This document shows, one piece after another, positions 15,846-23,997 of a DNA stretch of 64,000 nt. Made by a program: the position numbers and the translations under genes. The DNA lies in the NCBI RefSeq assembly GCF_050410795.1, contig NZ_CP191258.1, forward strand, positions 3,224,001-3,288,000, read 5' to 3'. Positions within the stretch are counted from its first letter, which is position 1, and every line of letters begins with the position of its first letter. Source of the stretch: Fontivita pretiosa. GTDB taxonomy: Bacteria; Planctomycetota; Phycisphaerae; Tepidisphaerales; Tepidisphaeraceae. A model generated the notes under the pieces. That model was not told the DNA's origin and ran no database searches. It saw only the letters and a list, made by a program, of their open reading frames with translations.

Positions 15846-16977
15846 GGTGCGTCTGCAGCGCAAATACTTCTGGGGCAAGCAAGCCGGCGGGTGCTGTCCC
15901 GGCGACGCGTTGGCGGGCGTGCAGCAGTCGAACGTGACGCCCGGGGCAAGGCAACTGTGCTGCCTGATGGGAATCGGCCAGGACTTCGATCAGTCCCGCC
16001 GAGATCTGAAGCGTGTGGGCGGGCTGTCGCTGAGCAAGGAACGGCTGCGTCAGATTACCGAAGGTGAAGGCCAGCACGTGCGGCAGGTGCGGGACTCGGG
16101 GCAGTTGCCGGCGGCCTGGTCGGCGGATCAGGCCAAGCTGCCCGATGGCAGCGGACGCACGCGAGCCTATGGCGGGGTGGACGGGGTGATGGCCCCGACG
16201 GTCACGCAGGCCGAGAAGCTCAAGCGTCGCCAGCAGCACGTGACCCGCCGCCAGCAGCGTGGCAAGGCGGGCGTGGGCAACGCCAAAGATCTGCCGCCGC
16301 CCAAGCCGGGCAGCGACGAGCGGTTCAAGGAGATGAAGATCGCGGTCTTCTACGATCAGGACAAGACCCACCGCCACGTGCTGGCGACGGAAAAGCTGAG
16401 CAAGGAGTTCGCCCCGCTGCTGGCCAGCTACGCCCGACAGATTGGCTTTGAGCGTGCCGATCAGACGATCTGCCTGTTCGACGGGGCCGTCTGGATCTAT
16501 CGGCAGGTCTGCCTGGCGCTATTGTTCCTGCAGGTGATCCTGCTGGACTTTTACCATCTGGCCGAGCATGTGCACGCGACGGCGCGCTGTTGCCTGGGCG
16601 AAGGTCAGGCGGCCCGGTCCTGGGCTCACGATCGGCTGGCAGAAGCGAAACGTTCGGACGTGACGGGGATGCTGTCGGCGATCGCGGAGCTGGAGAAGCG
16701 GTCGCGTTCGCCGACCAAGAAGCAGAGCCTGCGCGGGCTGCGGAATTACCTCGAGCAACGGCGGGACATGCTGGACTACGCCCAGGCGTTGGCCGAAGGT
16801 TGGGACATCGGCTCGGGTCCGACCGAGGCCACGTGCAAGACGCTGACGCTGCGACTGAAGCGGCCGGGGATGAAGTGGGATCGTGACAATGCGGCGGCGA
16901 TGATGAACCTGCTGGCCCTACGCGAGAGCGGGCAATGGGATGCCTATTGGGACCGTGAATCCCGCCGGGCCGCGTGA
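15826..16977 (+). CDS. ISKra4-like transposase, catalytic frame
   Basis: This is the DDE-type catalytic part of the transposase. The family-like sequence actually starts before the first ATG, at about 15772, with KGKRGLDVLSAAGEVRLQRK, a pattern common in ISKra4 transposases. Other features are RDLKRVGGLSLSKERLRQIT, a probable first acidic residue region at GGVDGVMAPT, the block CLFDGAVWIYRQV with acidic D, and the C-terminal IGSGPTEATCKTLTLRLKRPGMKWD. The GSGxxEAxCK block holds the conserved glutamate. The end is intact and lies 2 bp from the right terminal repeat. Taken with the N-terminal frame it would give a protein of about 470 residues. Confidence 0.85.
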   Translation: MLSAAGEVRLQRKYFWGKQAGGCCPGDALAGVQQSNVTPGARQLCCLMGIGQDFDQSRRDLKRVGGLSLSKERLRQITEGEGQHVRQVRDSGQLPAAWSADQAKLPDGSGRTRAYGGVDGVMAPTVTQAEKLKRRQQHVTRRQQRGKAGVGNAKDLPPPKPGSDERFKEMKIAVFYDQDKTHRHVLATEKLSKEFAPLLASYARQIGFERADQTICLFDGAVWIYRQVCLALLFLQVILLDFYHLAEHVHATARCCLGEGQAARSWAHDRLAEAKRSDVTGMLSAIAELEKRSRSPTKKQSLRGLRNYLEQRRDMLDYAQALAEGWDIGSGPTEATCKTLTLRLKRPGMKWDRDNAAAMMNLLALRESGQWDAYWDRESRRAA

Positions 16978-16999
16978 TCCACAAAAGATGGCCACACCC

Positions 17000-17007
17000 C
17001 GTCGCGC
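17000..17007. repeat. Target-site duplication, right copy
   Basis: CGTCGCGC immediately after the right IS end, identical to 15493-15500. Confidence 0.9.
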
Positions 17008-18761
17008 CGTCGCTCATCCTCCAGGATCAGATACGCGGTATACGGCGTGACAATCCCATGCTGTCGCGCAAGCTGCGTGACCTCATCCACCAGCTCCTTC
17101 GACTCCCCATGCAGGCGGATCTCGTCAAGCAGCCAGCCAACACGCCGCGTCGCCCACAGCCGAGGGATGAAGCTGTTGCCCGTCTGCTCTTCGGGGAAAT
17201 TGAAGCTGGTCTGGAAGACGGCGCGCTGGCCATTGCGCATCCCGGCGATCTGCACGAGCGACTGCCCGCCGCCGCTGTAGCGCCCGAACGCCACCAGCGT
17301 CTGTCCGCGGAACAGGTCCGGCAGCTCGCCGGGGTACAAGTGACTGATGCGAACGTCGGATGAGCCGCTCAGCTCAAGCCTGATGTCCGTCATCACCGGC
17401 GACTGGATCCTGGTGTAGAAGTTGCTGACCTTCACCTCGATGTCCTCGGCAGGCAGGACGTACTGAGGGAAAGCGTGGGTCTGATTGGCGATGCGATCCA
17501 GCAGATTCGTGTTCACGTCCGTTCCCAGGCCGAAGGGGAAAACGCGCAGTTTCATGTCGGGTCTGGCGATGCGCGAGACGATGCGGTCTTCGTTGCGTTC
17601 TCCAATGGTGGGTTGCCCGTCGGTGAGGAAGATGATGCTCGTCGGTCGCGAGCCGTCGCGCGGCAGGGCCAGGGCAAGCGCCAAGGCGCTGTCGATCGCG
17701 GTGCCGCCGATCGGCTTGAGCCTGCCAACGAACTCGCGTGCCTTCTCGAGATTCTGTGGCTTGGCGTCGACGAAGCTGCCGAACAGGTTCTCGGCTTCCG
17801 TGCTGAAACGGATGATCTCAAACCGATCGCCGGTATTGAGATTGGCCAGGCAAAACAGCAGGGCCTTTTTGGCCTGTTCAAGCTTTGGCCCGGCCATCGA
17901 GCCGCTGGTGTCCAAAACGAAGCAGATGTTTTTGGGCTGAATCTCGTCGCGCGATTCGAGGAAGCCGGGCGAGGCCAGCAGCATAAAGTACCCTTCACGC
18001 TGCCCAGGCTCGCGATGCGCCAGCAGGCTCAGCCCCACCGGGTCGGGCTGGCGCGTGACGATGAGCTTGAAGTCAATGTCCGGCCGAGTGTCCTTCGCTT
18101 CAAAACCGATCACCGCGCGCTTCTCGTTTTCAGGCCGGACTTCAACATCGTGCGTCGGCGAGTAGATCGACTTGATGGGGGTGTTGCTCGTCAGGTCCAC
18201 GTTCACCGACACGCTTCGCAGCGGTCGGGCGCTGAACTTTTCCGTGTTCAGCGGGTAGGTATATTCCATCACGTCCGAATCGATGTTCAGCACCTGCGTA
18301 TAGCTGAGCTTGATTCGCTTTCTGGAATTCGGCTCGATGGGGAAGATGCGTACCTTCATGGCGCCGCGGCCGACGTACTCCAGCAACGCGGGGTCCTGGT
18401 AGCGGCGGACAATCTCCTCGTAGGTCTGGCGCGCCTTGCCCGCGTCGAGCAGTTCGGCTTCGACCATCGTGCCGTCGATGTCCATCGAGAACCTGTCAAT
18501 GATCGCGCCCTCCGGCAGCGGGAACAGGTACGTCCCCTCCAATCGCTGCGAGTTGGGATTGAAAAACTCCTGGTCCACGCTGGTCGTGGCCAGGCGATCT
18601 TCGATCTTCACATTCACGTGGTGGTAGGCGACCTCCAGCGGCGCAAAGGCGAAGTGCCCGGGCATCGGCGGGGGGTTATGCACGACGATCAATCCGTCGG
18701 CAACCGCGACTGCTGGAAGCATGAGCAGAATGGCCAGAAGAAGGTGGATAATCCGGTGCAT
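17000..18761 (-). pseudogene. VIT and von Willebrand A domain exported protein, 5' part, interrupted by the IS
   Basis: The intact gene would encode about 750 residues (18761 down to 17008, then 15500 to 15002). A signal peptide (MHRIIHLLLAILLMLPAVAVA) comes first. A VIT domain follows at about 25-150 (VDQEFFNPNSQRLEGTYLFP and the ARQTYEEIVRRYQDPALLEY core). A vWA domain at about 270-440 has the MIDAS motif VLDTSGSMAGPK and later FLTDGQPTIGE. Such inter-alpha-trypsin-inhibitor-like proteins are exported and of unclear role in bacteria. The start is set by GGAGG 7 bases upstream of the ATG at 18761; a longer open frame to 18917 lacks support. Translation now runs into the IS and stops at 16944, losing the C-terminal 165 residues or so. 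Confidence 0.88.
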
Positions 18762-19016
18762 GGCAGACCTCCGCTTGCGTTGTGGCTCGCGACGTTCAAT
18801 TGGAAGCAGAAGGCGGGGGAAAGTTCCGCGAATGTCGTGGTGCGGAGGAATGTCGTGATGCGATCGCCCGTGCAGGTGCGGGCCTGTGGGGAAAACCGTG
18901 CGCAGCAGGTGCGGCACGCGAGTTGCGGCGCCTGAGCTGCCGGGCGTGATTGCCCGCTATGGTGCGCCAAGATGGTGCGAACAAAAGCCGAATCCCCCAA
19001 TCAAGGAGTGGCCCGT

Positions 19017-19523
19017 ATGGACATGACCTCCTTACAGGACCTTTATCTCAATGAACTGCGCGACGTGCTGAACGCGGAGAACCAGATCCTCAAGGCCCTG
19101 CCCAAGATGGCCAGGAAAGCCAGCTCGCCCGAGCTATCCCAGGCCTTCGAGGAACATCTGGAGCAGACCCGGCAACACGTGCAGCGCCTCAACCGCATCT
19201 TCCAGAACCTGGGCCAGACGCCTCGCTCCAGGAAATGCAAGGGCATGGAGGGGATCATTGAAGAGGGCAAGGACTTCATGGACGAGGCCGACAGCGAGCA
19301 GGTGCTGGATGCGGGGCTGATCGCCACGGCCCAGCGCGTCGAACACTACGAGATCGCCGTCTATGGCACGCTGCGCACCTATGCCCAACTGCTGGGCGAC
19401 GAGGAGGCGGCGCGGCTGCTTCAGCAGACCCTCGACGAAGAAGGTGAAACCGACAAGAAGCTGACGAGGCTGGCGGAATCCGGCATCAACATCGAAGCCA
19501 AGCAGGCCGAGACAGACGCATAA
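19017..19523 (+). CDS. DUF892 ferritin-like protein (YciE/YciF family)
   Basis: This 168-residue all-helical protein matches the YciF-like pattern. It opens with SLQDLYLNELRDVLNAENQILKALPKM, then SPELSQAFEEHLEQTRQHVQRL, then the conserved CKGMEGIIEEGKDFM, and closes with GTLRTYAQLLGDEEAARLLQQTLDEEGETDKKLT. The glutamates and histidines of a diiron ferritin-like site are in place. The family is linked to stress responses; its reaction is unknown. I chose the ATG at 19017 because AAGGAG (19003-19008) lies 8 bases upstream. An in-frame ATG at 18972 sits 9 bases after a TATGGT box and could be used as a leaderless start. It is divergent from the VIT/vWA gene. Confidence 0.9.
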   Translation: MDMTSLQDLYLNELRDVLNAENQILKALPKMARKASSPELSQAFEEHLEQTRQHVQRLNRIFQNLGQTPRSRKCKGMEGIIEEGKDFMDEADSEQVLDAGLIATAQRVEHYEIAVYGTLRTYAQLLGDEEAARLLQQTLDEEGETDKKLTRLAESGINIEAKQAETDA

Positions 19524-19656
19524 GCACCGCGTGAAGGACGGATTGGCCCGAACCGTCGTCAGCCTGTACCCAATCGAGCCCGAACCCGCGCCGTCACGGA
19601 TGACTGGCATACGAACCTGAGCGGCGCTGTTCGGACGTTGCTGATTCCCGCACCCG

Positions 19657-19710
19657 CCGACCGCGCTTCGGCAGACCTTCTGCTCAGGAGCGCGGTCGGT
19701 GTTGTTTTGT
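19657..19710 (+). terminator. Probable rho-independent terminator
   Basis: CCGACCGCGCT (19657-19667) pairs perfectly with AGCGCGGTCGG (19689-19699), and the stem is followed by TGTTGTTTTG. It lies between the DUF892 gene and the next gene on the same strand, so these are probably separate units. Confidence 0.6.
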
Positions 19711-19755
19711 CGCGCAGACTGTCGGTGGCCTGCAAGTGCAGGCCGGAGGTGCTGA

Positions 19756-20466
19756 ATGATTCCGCTGGCGCTGTCGCATCGAATCGAGCGGGCCCGCGCC
19801 GACCGCATCGCCGGCCGATATACCGCCCGGCGACTGCTGCTGGAAAACGGCCTGTCCTTCGTCCTGCTTAGTCTGTTCGTGGTCTCATGGATGGCACAGA
19901 GTCTCACCGGCTGGCAGGCATACAACCATGAACAGCAGGACCACGGCCAGCCGGCCGTCGGCTACCTCGCCTACCTCTCCAGTGGGCATTTTCTTGAAGC
20001 CACCAGCGAAAACTGGGAGAGCGAGTTTCTTCAGATGGCCGCGTTCGTCTGGCTCACCTCCTTCCTGTTCCAAAGAGGCTCACCTGAATCCAAGGATCCG
20101 TACGAGCCGGAGGAAACCGCGCCCCTGACACCACAATCCCCCTGGCCGGCACGCCGCGGCGGATGGGTGCTCAAGCTCTACCAGAACTCTCTGTCCATCA
20201 CCTTCTTCATGCTCTTTTTGATCAGCTTCTTCCTCCACGCCGCCAGCGGCGCACGCGCGTTCAATCATCAGCGGATCGACCACGGCCAGCCGCCGCTCTC
20301 CATACTGGGCTACCTGGGCAGCTCGCAATTCTGGTTCGAGTCATTCCAGAACTGGCAAAGCGAGTTTCTGTCGATCGTGATGATGGTGGTTCTGGCGATC
20401 TTCCTGCGACAACGAGGCTCGCCCGAAAGCAAGCCTGTTCAATCGCCGCATTCCAGCAATCAGTGA
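19756..20466 (+). CDS. Small duplicated membrane protein (DUF6766-like)
   Basis: This 236-residue protein consists of two homologous halves. Each half has a first hydrophobic helix (FVLLSLFVVSWMAQSL and FFMLFLISFFLHAASG), a polar stretch with A-x-N-H-x-Q-x-DHGQP, a conserved EN/QNW-x-SEFL block, a second helix, and the ending QRGSPESK. Four transmembrane segments are expected. A GGAGG lies 9 bases before the ATG. I recall the NWxSEF/RQRGSPESKP pattern from DUF6766 proteins; no function is known. It is convergent with the DUF3179 gene, 38 bp away. Confidence 0.75.
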   Translation: MIPLALSHRIERARADRIAGRYTARRLLLENGLSFVLLSLFVVSWMAQSLTGWQAYNHEQQDHGQPAVGYLAYLSSGHFLEATSENWESEFLQMAAFVWLTSFLFQRGSPESKDPYEPEETAPLTPQSPWPARRGGWVLKLYQNSLSITFFMLFLISFFLHAASGARAFNHQRIDHGQPPLSILGYLGSSQFWFESFQNWQSEFLSIVMMVVLAIFLRQRGSPESKPVQSPHSSNQ

Positions 20467-20504
20467 GCACAGTTGCTATACCGGACCAAATCGAATGCTG
20501 CTTC

Positions 20505-21722
20505 CTATCGGGCCAGTTGGAGCTGCGGATACCACGTCTTGAGCACTCCCCAGTACACGTCCTGCTCGACGGAGATCTCGCGCAGGCGCTGGCCCGCAAG
20601 GGGGCCGTTGATGCACCGGCCGTCCAGCGTCCACTGGGATTGGCTGTCAGAATCGACCAGGGCAACGTTGCGGCGGGGATCGGTTCTTGCCGCAAAAGTG
20701 GGAAACAGGTCTTCGTTCACGTGCCGGTCGAAGCCGCGAAGCCGGTCGGTGGCCGGATCACGCACGAGCAGCAGCCTGGTCTGGCCGGCAAGCGTGTTCA
20801 GCGGCCTGTTCGCGGTTACCGAATCGGGCGCGATCGCCAGCGGCGGCGAAGTGGTGACCACGGCCACAGGGGTGTGGGCCGGCAATCCATCGATGATGCC
20901 CGTGACGGCGCGCGGTTTCAGCGGCGCCGCGGGCGCGTCGCGATGCTGGTAGGCATACAGCAGCTTCGTCGCAGGCTGCGCCCGACGCCAGATCGACCAG
21001 GTTGTCTTTACGGTCGGCAGCGGCTGGCCCAGCCCAACCGGCTTTTGGCCATCGACCGTCATCCCGGTAAGGGCGATGATGAACTGTCCCAGCCGGCGAT
21101 TCAGCAGCAGCAGCGTATCCAGAGGAGCGGAGACGATCTCCAGATCACGGGGCTTCAAATCGCGCGTGATGGTGTACGCCAGCGCCCGGTTCGCCGACGC
21201 AGACCACAGCAGCATCATGCGCTTGTCATAGTCGGTGATGAACACGACTGGCGAGCTGTAAAGCATCGCGTAGGGAAGCGCATATGCCTGATCCTCAAAG
21301 ACGACGCCGACGATCCAGGCATCGTCAGGCAACCGGCCCTGGCTCGCGTCCACGAAGACGGGGTTCTCGAGGATGTAAAGTCGATCCAGCCCGCGCGATG
21401 GGGCGAAGCGATGGACAAACAGCGCCAGGACTGGCGCCAGCCCGATCAGCCACCACACCCGGCGTCGCCCGGAAATCACCAGCCCCAGCAGGGCCATGCA
21501 CAGACCCAAACACAGGACGATGAGCGGCCAGTCCAGTCGCCGCGCGAGCATGATGTATTCGAGCCCCTGGGTCGGAGATGATGCCCAGCCGGGGTGAGTT
21601 CCATACGCGATGATCGTCGCGGCACCGGTGGCCAGTGCGATCAGCAGCAGCGGAAGCAGCACGCCAGACACGATACCCAAATGGGACGGATGTCGCGAGC
21701 GGAGCGCGCCCGTTCGTGTCAC
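20505..21722 (-). CDS. DUF3179 domain membrane protein
   Basis: This 405-residue protein has three N-terminal hydrophobic segments (about 17-40, 65-85 and 90-108), followed by the DUF3179 domain. The recognisable features are LENPVFVDASQGRLPDDAWI, then GVVFEDQAYALPYAML and VVFITDYDKRMMLLWSASA. Late in the protein come LDGRCINGPLAGQRL and VYWGVLKTWYPQLQL, matching the family ending with a G-P-L-x-G strand and a W/F-x-x-x-YP motif. The canonical Cys-x-x-Cys of many DUF3179 proteins is absent here (VTYCPLC becomes VFITDYD), so any metal or redox role may be lost. The start codon is uncertain. Confidence 0.75.
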   Translation of the reverse strand: MTRTGALRSRHPSHLGIVSGVLLPLLLIALATGAATIIAYGTHPGWASSPTQGLEYIMLARRLDWPLIVLCLGLCMALLGLVISGRRRVWWLIGLAPVLALFVHRFAPSRGLDRLYILENPVFVDASQGRLPDDAWIVGVVFEDQAYALPYAMLYSSPVVFITDYDKRMMLLWSASANRALAYTITRDLKPRDLEIVSAPLDTLLLLNRRLGQFIIALTGMTVDGQKPVGLGQPLPTVKTTWSIWRRAQPATKLLYAYQHRDAPAAPLKPRAVTGIIDGLPAHTPVAVVTTSPPLAIAPDSVTANRPLNTLAGQTRLLLVRDPATDRLRGFDRHVNEDLFPTFAARTDPRRNVALVDSDSQSQWTLDGRCINGPLAGQRLREISVEQDVYWGVLKTWYPQLQLAR

Positions 21723-21979
21723 GAGCGTCCCGCCTGTCGTTTATACACCACTCGGACCACCCGCGTTTTGCGCTCAGGCGCGCAGGTGCGTGCGATAATA
21801 GCGGAGACGAGCCAACCGTGGCATGGCCATCCCCGCCATGCAGGGTGCATTCGAGTTCAAAAGTCCGATCTCCGGGCTGTTCATCACCTCATGCGGCTCG
21901 GCACGGGCGAGACGCCTGTCCGCTCTGCTGCCTCAAAGAGGGCGTCCAGAAATGTGTATAAACGTCAGGCGTCCCGCTC
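21723..21979. repeat. 26-bp inverted repeat bounding a 257-bp intergenic segment
   Basis: The left arm 21723-21748 and right arm 21954-21979 match as inverted complements at 22 of 26 positions, sharing GAGCG and, after a 4-base mismatch block, GCCTG and CGTTTATACAC. The segment lies in the 467-bp gap 21723-22189 between two minus-strand genes. No coding region in the gap has convincing composition. The structure resembles a small non-autonomous element or a large cruciform. Confidence 0.6.
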
Positions 21980-22013
21980 ATGCGAGCGACCTCAGCCGCG
22001 CGATGACGTCCCA

Positions 22014-22033
22014 CACGGGCGATGACGCCCGTG
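22014..22033. repeat. Perfect 8-bp hairpin
   Basis: CACGGGCG-ATGA-CGCCCGTG. A stable tetraloop hairpin in the intergenic region downstream of the deiminase gene. It could end transcription of that gene, but no U-run follows on the minus strand. Confidence 0.45.
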
Positions 22034-22189
22034 ATACAAACAAACATTTTGCTGCCGGCATCCCGTGAAAGGCTCGGGCAGGAATGTCCGTACTATCGCG
22101 CAACGCTGAACCGGGCCGTTGGTGCGCGCTGCCGAAAGTGATAGGTGCCCTTCATGGTCAGAACCGATCGCGGGTATTCCCGCGCCGGC

Positions 22190-23317
22190 TCAATCAGGCT
22201 GTCGGCTGAGCACATTCACCAGGCAATGCAGCGTTCCGTAGTGCCGGTAGCAGCTTGTGCAGTCAATGAAGCAGACCTGATAGCCCAGGGATCGCCAGAC
22301 ATCAGCGGCGGCGGCGTTGAGCGCGTCGGCGCCGCGATAAACAGGCATGTAGACGATACGCGTGCCATCGGGGCGGCGGTCGGTGATCACGTTGACGTAC
22401 GTGAGGTAGGTTCGGGCATCGGATGCGGCGACGGTGGGGATGCGGACGACGCGGTAGCCGATCGAGGCGAGCTGGTTGGCGACGGCGTCGAACTGTGCCT
22501 GGGTTGCGGCGCTGAAGTCTGCGTCCGGCAGCAGGGCGTTTCGCGCCGCCTGATCCAGCAACGGCGCCGCCAGGCTCGGGTCGCCGACGAGCATCGTCCG
22601 ATCGCGGGCGGCGGCCATGAACATGCCAGCGTGGTGGGGCGGGGCGTTGTTATCGAGCGGCACGATCCTCTGTCCGCCAAGCTCGCGTTGCAGCAGGGCC
22701 GTCAATTGCTCGCCGGACTCGGCGCTGCGGTGGCGATTGCGGTGGATCAGGGCAGGTGTGACAAAGACGTTGCAGTCGTCGGCCAGCAGATCGCCGCCGT
22801 CGAACCCGATCCCCAGTCGCCGCGCCTGCACCCGTCCGGCCAGCGTGTCGGCCAGGTCGAAGGCGACCTTTGCATCGCCCGCCCGAGCCGGCCAGGATTC
22901 AGCGCCCAATTCAGTTGCGGGTGTCAGCAACGTGATGCGGCCGCTTGCGTCAGGCATCGATGCCACCCAGCGATCGCGCGACCAGGTGGTGATCGGATGA
23001 TGTGTGAACACAGGAATCAGTTGACATCCGATTCGCCCGATGCGTCGGGACAATTCCCTGAATGCGTTGCGATCCTGGCAGACGACATAGACTGTGACTT
23101 CGTCGCGCAGAGTTGGGAGAAACTGTTGATACACGGGCGTGGCAACAGTGTCGCCGGCCACATAGTGAATCACCAGTTCCCGGATGCTGCCGCCGCATTC
23201 CGGCAGCATCGCCCGGGACGTTGCGGGGGCAGCGAGATGGCGGTTCTGCGCATCCGAGATGATCAGGGCGAGGCCAGCCCCGAATATCAGCCCGATGATG
23301 ATTGGCGTACGGTTCAC
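22190..23317 (-). CDS. Membrane-anchored pentein-superfamily deiminase-like protein
   Basis: This 375-residue protein has an N-terminal signal/anchor (IIIGLIFGAGLALIIS). The rest looks like the guanidine-modifying (pentein) fold of agmatine deiminases and Porphyromonas-type peptidyl-arginine deiminases. It shows TTWSRDRWVAS (W-x-R-D substrate loop), GIGFDGGDLLADDCNVFV (D-G-G-D), HHAGMFMAA (catalytic His region) and, near the C-terminus, GTLHCLVNVLSR with the nucleophilic Cys at about 365. These positions agree with the Asp, His, Cys order of the family. The reaction would be hydrolysis of a guanidinium group, but the substrate is unknown and an exported or membrane-tethered location is unusual. 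It starts with GTG overlapping the stop of the upstream gene by 4 bases, so the two are an operon. Confidence 0.72.
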   Translation of the reverse strand: MNRTPIIIGLIFGAGLALIISDAQNRHLAAPATSRAMLPECGGSIRELVIHYVAGDTVATPVYQQFLPTLRDEVTVYVVCQDRNAFRELSRRIGRIGCQLIPVFTHHPITTWSRDRWVASMPDASGRITLLTPATELGAESWPARAGDAKVAFDLADTLAGRVQARRLGIGFDGGDLLADDCNVFVTPALIHRNRHRSAESGEQLTALLQRELGGQRIVPLDNNAPPHHAGMFMAAARDRTMLVGDPSLAAPLLDQAARNALLPDADFSAATQAQFDAVANQLASIGYRVVRIPTVAASDARTYLTYVNVITDRRPDGTRIVYMPVYRGADALNAAAADVWRSLGYQVCFIDCTSCYRHYGTLHCLVNVLSRQPD

Positions 23318-23865
23318 GGCTGCGTTTGAGGCTCGGCCGCCAGCACAACGAAGATCGGAGACATCGACGCCTGGCCCGCCGAAACGCCGATCGTCAATCG
23401 TCGTCCGGGCGGCTGCGTGAGGTTCTGCTCGGGGGAAATCCGCAACGCGCTGGTCTGTTGCGGCGGCACGCTTATGTATTGCTCGATGGAATAGACCTGC
23501 CGCGGAGCCGGAAGCACCCGCGATAGAGGTGAAGCTGGCTCGGTGGCGTGGATTGTCACGGCCAGGCGGGACTGTATCGTGCGGTCGGTCGGATTGCTGG
23601 CCAGCAGCTCCAGCTCCAGCGGCCGGCCCGGTTCCAACCGCAGAGGATCGCTGCCGGTCGGGTTCCCGTTGACTCGCAGGCTCAACTCCAAACCGTCCAC
23701 CCTGATGGTGGATGGCATCAGGTTCGTATTGGCTGGCAAGACCAGCGGCTGAGTGGCATCAAGTCTTTCGGGGCTCAGAAGTGTCATCGTCGCCACAAAC
23801 GATCCGCCCGCGCAAATCGCCGCCGCCAGAACCGCGGAAGGCACATTGAGACCGGCAATGTTCAT
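23314..23865 (-). CDS. Exported protein of unknown function, partner of the deiminase-like gene
   Basis: This 183-residue protein is not recognised. It has an N-terminal hydrophobic segment (VPSAVLAAAICAGGSFVATMTLL), probably an uncleaved anchor or signal, followed by a beta-rich domain. The domain reads like an immunoglobulin-type strand set, with LELELLASNPTDRTIQSRLAVTIHA followed by proline-rich strands. It contains no cysteine in the soluble part. It is the first gene of a two-gene unit, and its stop overlaps the deiminase-like start by four bases, so the products are probably made in similar amounts and may interact outside the cytoplasm. AAGGAG lies just upstream of the ATG. Confidence 0.7.
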   Translation of the reverse strand: MNIAGLNVPSAVLAAAICAGGSFVATMTLLSPERLDATQPLVLPANTNLMPSTIRVDGLELSLRVNGNPTGSDPLRLEPGRPLELELLASNPTDRTIQSRLAVTIHATEPASPLSRVLPAPRQVYSIEQYISVPPQQTSALRISPEQNLTQPPGRRLTIGVSAGQASMSPIFVVLAAEPQTQP

Positions 23866-23997
23866 ATGTAAGGCTCCTTTTACGCGTCTTGTCTGCTCTG
23901 ACGTCGGCGGTCAACGGAAGTTGCAGATTCGGGTATTGACCAGTGTGCGGCAGGTACAAGACCCGGCGCAGTCATTCCGCTAGAATGGATCAGCAAG

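Larger units (their letters stand above)
15501..16999 (+). mobile_element. Insertion sequence, ISKra4-like, 1499 bp, complete
   Basis: The ends are 21-bp terminal inverted repeats, 15501-15521 and 16979-16999, both reading GGGTGTGGCCAT inward and matching at 19 of 21 positions. They are flanked by the perfect 8-bp duplication CGTCGCGC. The element carries a transposase in two overlapping frames. Length, end structure and transposase sequence fit the ISKra4 family. It interrupts the VIT/vWA gene, and both gene halves still join in frame, so the insertion looks recent. Confidence 0.92.

Noticed and set aside
17475..18935. 486-residue plus-strand open frame
   Set aside because: Antisense of the VIT/vWA gene; Val/Asp/Arg-rich and featureless.
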